A DNA stretch of 35,564 nt from a virus. Below the pieces are notes generated by a model. It saw only the letters and a program-made list of their open reading frames with translations. It was not told where the DNA came from and did not search any database. Both the position numbers and the translations under genes were made by a program. This document shows positions 30,749 to 35,564 of this stretch, piece after piece (position 1 is the stretch's first letter; the number at the start of each line of letters is the position of its first letter). The stretch lies in the IMG/VR virus record IMGVR_UViG_3300048834_000273, positions 1-35,564 of that record. The stretch is one strand, 5' to 3'.

Positions 30749-31294
30749 ATGAGCAGTGCGCCGGGGTGGCATCCGGATCCGTGGGACCCGCAGAGCGTGC
30801 GCTGGTGGGACGGCCAGCAGTGGACCGGGCACACCCGGCCCGGTGTCGCTCCGCCGGTCCCCCGTTCGGGGACGCCACCGCCGGGCGTGGTGGGGCCACA
30901 GATCCGGTTCACGCCTACCGCGGCGCAGCCGATCCCCACACCGCGGCGAACGTCGCCGTGGCTCGGGCTGGTGGTCGTGCTCTTCCTCGCCGGCGGCTGC
31001 GGGGCGCTGATCGCCGCCGGGGCTGCCACCGACGACGAGCGGTCCACCGAGCCGGCTGCCGCTGACCAGTCGAGCCGTGGCAGCGGTGAGGTCGACATGG
31101 AGACGGTGGCCGTGATGGCAGCCGCGTTCGCTTGGGACGAGATGACCACCGAGGACCGGGCGCTCGCCTGCGAAGGGCTCGACACGTTCGGCCGCGACTT
31201 CGTGTACGAGCAGCTGCTCGACGGCGCAGACGGCGACGAGAACGGGCCCGTGTTCGCTGCGGCCCTGCTCGACCTGCTCGAGGCCGAGTGCTGA
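30749..31294 (+). CDS. DUF2510-type membrane protein (possible prophage-expressed gene)
   Basis: A 181-residue protein from ATG 30749. Residues 4-30 match the DUF2510 pattern (PGWHPDPWDPQSVRWWDGQQ WTGHT, split here), which is usual for actinobacterial membrane proteins. A Pro-rich linker (31-70), one transmembrane helix (about 71-93, WLGLVVVLFLAGGCGALI) and an acidic extracellular or cytoplasmic domain with DEMTTEDRALACEGLD follow. It is transcribed with repressor and integrase, away from lytic genes, so it is likely expressed from the prophage. A role such as superinfection exclusion is possible but not shown. Confidence 0.7.
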   Translation: MSSAPGWHPDPWDPQSVRWWDGQQWTGHTRPGVAPPVPRSGTPPPGVVGPQIRFTPTAAQPIPTPRRTSPWLGLVVVLFLAGGCGALIAAGAATDDERSTEPAAADQSSRGSGEVDMETVAVMAAAFAWDEMTTEDRALACEGLDTFGRDFVYEQLLDGADGDENGPVFAAALLDLLEAEC

Positions 31295-31304
31295 CTCCGA
31301 GCGC

Positions 31305-31359
31305 GACGAGGCCCCGCCCCGACCGGCTCAGGAGGGAACCGGTGGGGCGGGGCTTCGTC
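31305..31359. terminator. Strong bidirectional terminator
   Basis: A stem of 16 bp pairs 31305-31320 with 31344-31359 (one G-T pair) and its loop contains a smaller ccgg...ccgg stem. It lies between the convergent ends of the lysogeny transcript (plus strand) and the lysis genes (minus strand), where it should stop both. Confidence 0.9.
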
Positions 31360-31388
31360 TGGCACAGCAGTGGGGGGCCTGCTGCGAG

Positions 31389-31727
31389 CTAGGTAGTTCG
31401 GCTGGCTCCCGTGATGCGCAGGAGTCGCTCGAGGTCCGCACGGACGGCAGCTTCGCCGGGCGTGTACGGACGGTCATCATCAGGCGGCAGCAGTCCCCGT
31501 GCTTCGGTGAGCACGGGGGTGACTCGTCGCACCACCGCTGCCGCGGCGGTGAGCGCCCCGGCGAGCGTGAAGAGCCAGGCGGCCGTAGCGGTCGCGGTCC
31601 CGTCGGGGATCCACGGCAGCAGTTCGGCCACCCGCTCGGCGATGATCGTGACGATCACCGCTGCGGCGACGAGCCACGTCGGTGCTGCACGGAGCAGCAC
31701 GACGAGTCGTCGGATCAGGTCATGCAC
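31389..31727 (-). CDS. Holin-like membrane protein
   Basis: A 112-residue protein from GTG 31727, with AAGGAGG nine bases upstream. Two transmembrane segments (about residues 17-40, WLVAAAVIVTIIAERVAELLP, and 46-67, TATAAWLFTLAGALTAAAAV) and a charged C-terminal tail fit actinophage holins. It is the last gene of the lysis cassette, downstream of the endolysin. Holins form membrane lesions that release the endolysin. Which of the two membrane genes is the actual holin cannot be told from sequence. Confidence 0.7.
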   Translation of the reverse strand: MHDLIRRLVVLLRAAPTWLVAAAVIVTIIAERVAELLPWIPDGTATATAAWLFTLAGALTAAAAVVRRVTPVLTEARGLLPPDDDRPYTPGEAAVRADLERLLRITGASRTT

Positions 31728-31742
31728 AGGGGTGCACCTCCT

Positions 31743-32078
31743 TCATGGTTGGGGGTCGGTGGGCTTGCCGTAGCGGCGACCGACGACGTCGCGCTCGGAG
31801 TCGTGGGTGAGGAGCTGGTCGACCTTCTCGGACAGCTCGTCGACTTTCTCGCTGGTGCCGTGCACCTTGTCGAGCAGGGTCATGCCGCCGTTGCGGCGCA
31901 TCTGGTGGTCGACCCAGTCGACGGTGGTCTCGACCTTGTCCATCCACGCCTTGAACCTGCGGGCGAACGCACGCATCGGGACCACCACCTTCGTCCAGCA
32001 CACGCCGAGCGCGGTGATGACCGCCGCGACCACGACGGGCCACTGGGCGACGTCCCAGGCGGTGATCGCCACCGTCAC
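31743..32078 (-). CDS. Lysis-cassette membrane protein with coiled coil (holin or accessory)
   Basis: A 111-residue protein from GTG 32078, overlapping the endolysin stop (GTGA). It has one transmembrane helix (AQWPVVVAAVITALGVCW, residues 11-28), followed by a basic region (RAFARRFKAWMDK) and a long coiled coil (TSEKVDELSEKVDQLLTH). The layout matches the DUF2746-type proteins found beside actinophage endolysins. Holin, antiholin or spanin-like roles are possible. Confidence 0.7.
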   Translation of the reverse strand: MTVAITAWDVAQWPVVVAAVITALGVCWTKVVVPMRAFARRFKAWMDKVETTVDWVDHQMRRNGGMTLLDKVHGTSEKVDELSEKVDQLLTHDSERDVVGRRYGKPTDPQP

Positions 32079-32875
32079 GCCACGGCCCCCATCGACGCGA
32101 TGACCGAGAGCGGCGGCTGGTAGGCGGTCACCTCGCCGGCGCCCCGGACCTCGGCGCCGTTGGCGAGGTACAGCTTCGGGCCGTGGCCCTGCACCGAGCG
32201 GAGGATCATCACGTTGAGGGCATCGGTGTTCGGGACGTGCCAGCGGGTGACACCGTTCGAGGCCCACACCTTGCCGGTGGTGCTCTCGGTGGCGAGCCAG
32301 AGTCGGGGCATGTCGTCGTCCTCCGTGGGGGGTGCAGGTTCGGGGGTCGGTGCCGGGGCCGGCGGGCGGAACACGCCGGCGGCGATCTGGGCGTGCAGTC
32401 CGGTCCCAGGGCAGGCGGTCGGCCGGTAGTAGCTGTGCGGCCGGATCGCGAGCGGGGCGCCCTTGGCGGCCTCGGCCTCGGCGACGAGGCGCTGCATCGC
32501 TGCGATCGCCTTCGGGGACGCTGGGGCGTTGTCGAGGATGATGAAGAGCACGGCGAACGTGTGGTGGTTCGCACCCTTCGTCGCGGCCGACTGGAACCGG
32601 GTGCCGCGCAGCTCGATGACGTGCCCGTCGAGCGGGTGCCCGATGGCCGAGACGATGCCGACCTGGTAGGCGATCGAGTAGCCCTTGGTGCGGTAGAAGG
32701 CGTCGGTGTTCCGCAGGTGCTGGGCGATGTCGAGCGGGACCGGGAGCGGGCCGACGCCGCGGTAGTGGACGGCGATCGCATCGATCGCCTGCCAGCCGGG
32801 GAAGGCGGGCCCGGTGATCGGGTGCCGCTTGTCCTGCCACCAGTCGACGAGGTGGTCGAAGGTGATGCCGCTCAC
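32075..32875 (-). CDS. Endolysin, N-acetylmuramoyl-L-alanine amidase (Amidase_2/PGRP)
   Basis: A 266-residue protein; GTG 32875 is preferred for its GTGA overlap, with GTG 32881 as alternative. Residues 15-165 are an Amidase_2 domain with the expected zinc ligands H37 (AVHYRG), H147 (RPHSYYRP) and C155 (TACPG). After a Pro-rich linker (172-185) a C-terminal domain of about 80 residues (RLWLATESTTGKVWASNGVT) probably binds the cell wall. It cleaves the amide bond between MurNAc and L-Ala in peptidoglycan. It has no signal peptide, so release depends on the holin genes just downstream. Confidence 0.9.
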   Translation of the reverse strand: MSGITFDHLVDWWQDKRHPITGPAFPGWQAIDAIAVHYRGVGPLPVPLDIAQHLRNTDAFYRTKGYSIAYQVGIVSAIGHPLDGHVIELRGTRFQSAATKGANHHTFAVLFIILDNAPASPKAIAAMQRLVAEAEAAKGAPLAIRPHSYYRPTACPGTGLHAQIAAGVFRPPAPAPTPEPAPPTEDDDMPRLWLATESTTGKVWASNGVTRWHVPNTDALNVMILRSVQGHGPKLYLANGAEVRGAGEVTAYQPPLSVIASMGAVA

Positions 32876-33222
32876 GGGCACACCCGATCCGTGCCGCCGG
32901 CGAGCGCGTGGTCAGCGCAGAGCCAGAAGTCGCCGGACTCGCCGACCATGCAGTCAGTCGCCTGCTCGTCGCATCCGGCGACGTCACACCAGCTCGACCC
33001 GATCGGGTTGGGGCAATCGTGCGCGAGCGTGTCGAGGTGCTGACCGCAGTAGTAGCGGCCGCAGCCTGGTGCGGCGGGGTCTCTGTGGCCGTCGGGCAGT
33101 TCGCCGCACAGCCAGCCGAGTCCGCGGTCGATCTCAACGCGACATCCCGGGTGATCGCACTCGGCGTCGATGCCGTAGCCGGCCTCGCGGCCGTCTGGCA
33201 ATAGGTAGTGCCCGTACCCCAT
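32872..33222 (-). CDS. Cysteine-rich protein with repeated zinc motif
   Basis: A 116-residue protein from ATG 33222 with GGAGG upstream. Two similar halves each hold C-x-x-x-x-C then C/H clusters: CDHPGCRVEIDRGLGWLCGE with CGRYYCGQHL, and CDVAGCDEQATDCMVGESGD with CADH. The pattern predicts two zinc sites resulting from a duplication. It lies between the adhesin genes and the endolysin. Function unknown; structural or lysis-associated role possible. Confidence 0.65.
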   Translation of the reverse strand: MGYGHYLLPDGREAGYGIDAECDHPGCRVEIDRGLGWLCGELPDGHRDPAAPGCGRYYCGQHLDTLAHDCPNPIGSSWCDVAGCDEQATDCMVGESGDFWLCADHALAGGTDRVCP

Positions 33223-33266
33223 TGCGCCTCCTGATGGTCCTCTGTGTCTTGGAAGAATGCGCCGGG

Positions 33267-33959
33267 TCAGGCGAGGCGCCACAGGCTCGGCGATGCGGGC
33301 GGGGTCCACCCGGCGCCGACCCAGGCCGTGTGGTTGAGGATGCACTCGTAGACGAGCCCGTCGTAGGAGCGCTCGTTGCCGACGACATAGGAGACGCCCT
33401 CGGCCCACGGAAGGACCGCAGGCTGCTCGGGCTCGGGCTCCACGTCGAGCGGGTCGATCAGTTCCCACCAGCGATCATCCGAGCCGGGCTCGGTGGTGTT
33501 GGCCGGGATCTTCGACCGCCAGCCGACGCCGAGATGGGTGCAATCCTCACCGAGGGCGTAGGCGTCCTCCGCCGAGGTCGGCTGCACCCACTCGGGCAGG
33601 CCGACGAGCGGCACGTTGCGCCAGTTGATCGGCGGCTCCCAGACGTTCGGGATGCCGGCCGGGCACAGGTTCCGCCAGATCGACCCCTGATGGAACCGCA
33701 GCTCGCCACCCTGGGAGAGCGGCCAGTTGCCGTCCTCGTCGACCTGTGGCGGCACCCACGGCGGGGCGAACCGCTCGGGGAACGTGAGATCGCAGCCCAT
33801 GCCCGGCCCGGCGTAGGCGACGGTCTGCGGCTGGTCGGTGTACGGGTCGGCGGTCTCGACCCAGGTGCCACCGAGATGCTCGGCGCACCAGGCGGCCGAA
33901 TCGGCGACGACGGTGCGGATGACCGTCGAGTCGTTGGCGAGTTCGCAGAAGTAGCCCAT
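33267..33959 (-). CDS. Tail adhesin with CBM5/12-like sugar-binding domain
   Basis: A 230-residue protein from ATG 33959 (ATGA overlap). The N-terminal half is unknown but Trp/Pro-rich. The C-terminal 46 residues match the chitin-binding CBM5/12 pattern: WAEGVSYVVGNERSYDGLVY, then ECILNHTAWVG, GWTPPASPSLW. A preceding segment (about 133-170, AYALGEDC...DDRWWELID) may be a second, divergent copy. This domain type binds amino-sugar polymers, so it could recognise host cell wall glycans as a receptor-binding protein. Confidence 0.78.
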   Translation of the reverse strand: MGYFCELANDSTVIRTVVADSAAWCAEHLGGTWVETADPYTDQPQTVAYAGPGMGCDLTFPERFAPPWVPPQVDEDGNWPLSQGGELRFHQGSIWRNLCPAGIPNVWEPPINWRNVPLVGLPEWVQPTSAEDAYALGEDCTHLGVGWRSKIPANTTEPGSDDRWWELIDPLDVEPEPEQPAVLPWAEGVSYVVGNERSYDGLVYECILNHTAWVGAGWTPPASPSLWRLA

Positions 33960-34753
33960 CAGACCGGACACCTCACGATCACGATGCCGGAACCGCCAGC
34001 GGTGCCCGAGCCGTTCCAGAACGGGGTGCCGCCGCCGCCGCCAGTGTTCGCCGTGCCCGCCGCCGCCACGCCGCCGCCGTGACTGGCCGTGCCGTTGACG
34101 CCGCCGCCCGACGTCCCGGCACCGCCACCTGCGTAGCCGTTGCCCCACACGGTGACGCCGGCACCGCCGTTGCCGCCCAGCGACGCGGTCCCTGCGGTGC
34201 CGGCACCACCGGCACCACCGCCGCCGCCCGACGCACTGGATGTCGTAGAACCACCCGAGAAGCCAGCGCCACCAGCATTCCCCTGTCCGCTGGTCCCACT
34301 CCCTGCGATCGGCGTTCCAGGGTTCCCTCGACCACCACCACCGCCCGAGCCGCCAGTTGTCCCGTTGGCGAGGGTGTCGCCGCCATCACCTCCGCCCGTC
34401 GTGGTGACAAGTGCGCCAATGGATGACCCGCTGCCCGGGGAACCTGCTGCACCGCCCGCACCCACCGTGACCGTCTCTGTCGAGGTGATGGACATGGTGC
34501 CGGTCAGCAACCCGCCAGCCCCACCACCACCACCGGCACCACGGACGCCGCTGGCGATGCCCGACCCGGCGCCACCAGCCACGACGAGATACTCGACGTC
34601 GCCGCCCACCGTCACCGTGAGCGTGCCCGACGTGGTGAACGTGTGGTACTTGTAGCCGTCGCCCGGCGTCGTCTCCGTGCCACCCGACATGACGATCCCG
34701 CCACCAGCCGGGGCCTGCTGGCGGACAGCGGCGATCCGCATCGCCAGACTCAC
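33959..34753 (-). CDS. Glycine-rich tail adhesin
   Basis: A 264-residue protein from GTG 34753 (GTGA). The N-terminal strand ([20 protein letters not shown]) and '[11 protein letters not shown]' opening, the polyglycine core (about residues 60-245, Gly often in runs) and the ending [12 protein letters not shown] are diagnostic of the glycine-rich receptor-binding/adhesin proteins of many phages (polyglycine sandwich type). Such tips determine host range. It lies right after the collagen-like fibre. The high Gly content is not a sequencing error, since the frame is open throughout. Confidence 0.82.
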   Translation of the reverse strand: MSLAMRIAAVRQQAPAGGGIVMSGGTETTPGDGYKYHTFTTSGTLTVTVGGDVEYLVVAGGAGSGIASGVRGAGGGGGAGGLLTGTMSITSTETVTVGAGGAAGSPGSGSSIGALVTTTGGGDGGDTLANGTTGGSGGGGGRGNPGTPIAGSGTSGQGNAGGAGFSGGSTTSSASGGGGGAGGAGTAGTASLGGNGGAGVTVWGNGYAGGGAGTSGGGVNGTASHGGGVAAAGTANTGGGGGTPFWNGSGTAGGSGIVIVRCPV

Positions 34754-35564
34754 GACGTGCCGCCCAGCACGATCCAGGTGTTCGCCGTGGCGGTCTTGAT
34801 GACGACGAGCGCCTCACCCTCGGCGCACGACGTGAGCGCCCCACCGACGACGGTGATACCCGAGACGCCGAGCGTGATCCCGGCCGCACCCGCAGCGACC
34901 AGGGTGCAGTTGAACCCGTCCGGCAGGTCATCGCCTGCGTCGGTCGGCAGGGTGACGGTGACGAGCCCGGCCTCGGTGTACACGTTGATCTTGCCGTTGT
35001 CGCCCGAGGCGAGCGTGTCGCTGGCACCCGTCACCGTGACGGGGACGTTGAACAGCGGCACATACGTGGCAGACAGGTCGACCCACTCGGTGTCGTAGTC
35101 GGTGCTCGAGGCCTTCGCCAGCACCCTGCCGGCCGCGCCGCCGGCCGCCACACCTGGACCCGTCGCACCCGTGTCTCCCTGCGGACCCTGCGGACCCTGC
35201 GGCCCGGTCGGACCCGGGTCTCCCTGCGGACCCTGCGGGCCGGTCGCGCCGGGATCACCCTGCGGCCCGGTGGCTCCGGTCGCACCGGTCTCACCCTGGA
35301 TGCCCTGCGGTCCTTGCGGACCTTCGGGCCCGGTCTCGCCCTGGATTCCCTGTGGGCCCTGTGGTCCTTCGGGGCCCGTCGCTCCTGTCGGCCCGGTGGC
35401 GCCGGTCTCACCCTGCGGGCCCTGCGGTCCGGTCTCACCCTGCGCGCCTTGCGGACCTTGGGGGCCGACGAGCGGGGTCGGGGAGCCCCACGCCCCGGCG
35501 GTCTTCGGGCCGTAGATCGTGTCCGCGGTCGTGTCGATGTAGAAGTCGCCGTTCGAGCCGAGGC
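34750..35564 (-). CDS. Collagen-like tail fibre, C-terminal part (cut by window edge)
   Basis: The frame is open from the right window edge to TGA 34750. It begins in the same [10 protein letters not shown] region as the left-edge copy, has 35 Gly-X-Y triplets, and ends in a beta-rich C-terminal domain of about 130 residues ([38 protein letters not shown]). It is coupled to the glycine-rich gene by GTGA. It is the second view of the same gene as the feature at 1-741, or a tandem paralogue. Together the two parts give a fibre of about 324 residues. Confidence 0.85.
   Translation of the reverse strand, partial: LGSNGDFYIDTTADTIYGPKTAGAWGSPTPLVGPQGPQGAQGETGPQGPQGETGATGPTGATGPEGPQGPQGIQGETGPEGPQGPQGIQGETGATGATGPQGDPGATGPQGPQGDPGPTGPQGPQGPQGDTGATGPGVAAGGAAGRVLAKASSTDYDTEWVDLSATYVPLFNVPVTVTGASDTLASGDNGKINVYTEAGLVTVTLPTDAGDDLPDGFNCTLVAAGAAGITLGVSGITVVGGALTSCAEGEALVVIKTATANTWIVLGGTS
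34984..35564. repeat. Terminal overlap, right copy
   Basis: Identical to 1-127 over its first 127 bases and to 518-599 over its last 82; the collagen-coding middle differs and is 18 bp shorter overall. See the left copy. Confidence 0.85.

Overview
The window looks like an essentially complete genome of a temperate, long-tailed (siphovirus-type) bacteriophage of a high-GC actinobacterium. By eye the GC content is in the high sixties. Evidence for the host type: a WhiB-family iron-sulfur regulator (found only in actinobacteria and their phages), a DUF2510-type membrane protein, promoters that place transcription starts on or next to start codons (leaderless style), and HK97-fold head genes in the order usual for actinophages. 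No mycolyl-arabinogalactan esterase (LysB) is visible, which hints at a host without a mycolate layer. No host chromosomal genes are seen. The two ends of the window carry the same gene segment (1-599 and 34984-35564). Its flanks are identical but its collagen-like middle differs. The simplest reading is a circular or circularly permuted genome of about 35.0 kb, cut inside a collagen-like fibre gene and sampled twice with two different alleles.

Layout. Nearly everything is on the minus strand and is best read from high to low coordinates. (1) 29471-31359 is the lysogeny module: a leftward leaderless promoter with three operator-like repeats, an excisionase-like HTH gene (minus), and on the plus strand a small HTH repressor, a tyrosine integrase and a DUF2510 membrane protein, closed by a strong bidirectional terminator. 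(2) 29485 down to 17827 is an early operon of about 30 mostly tiny genes, nearly all overlapping by four bases. It encodes two GIY-YIG nucleases, a RusA-type resolvase, a WhiB protein, many small zinc-binding proteins and several one-helix membrane proteins. It ends with an HNH/replication-like protein whose 3' end holds iterons and palindromes that look like a replication origin. (3) 17827-17196 holds a promoter, a hairpin, an HNH nuclease gene and a probable packaging (cos) region. (4) 17195 down to 5522 is the late head and tail module: small and large terminase, membrane protein, portal, protease, capsid, connector proteins, tail tube, tail chaperones with a programmed frameshift, and tape measure. 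(5) 5511 down to 1 and on through 34983-32872 (across the junction) are the tail tip, fibre and adhesin genes. (6) 32875 down to 31389 is the lysis cassette: an amidase endolysin followed by two holin-like membrane proteins.

How it works together. The repressor probably binds operators overlapping both divergent promoters. Repressor and integrase both end in Ala-Ala, and the repressor gene directly precedes the integrase gene. This is the architecture of integration-dependent immunity described for some mycobacteriophages, where attP lies in the 3' end of the repressor gene and integration removes a degradation tag. No DNA polymerase, primase or replicative helicase is visible, so replication probably relies on the host, directed by the origin-containing HNH protein. 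All functions here were inferred by reading the sequence; no database searches were run.
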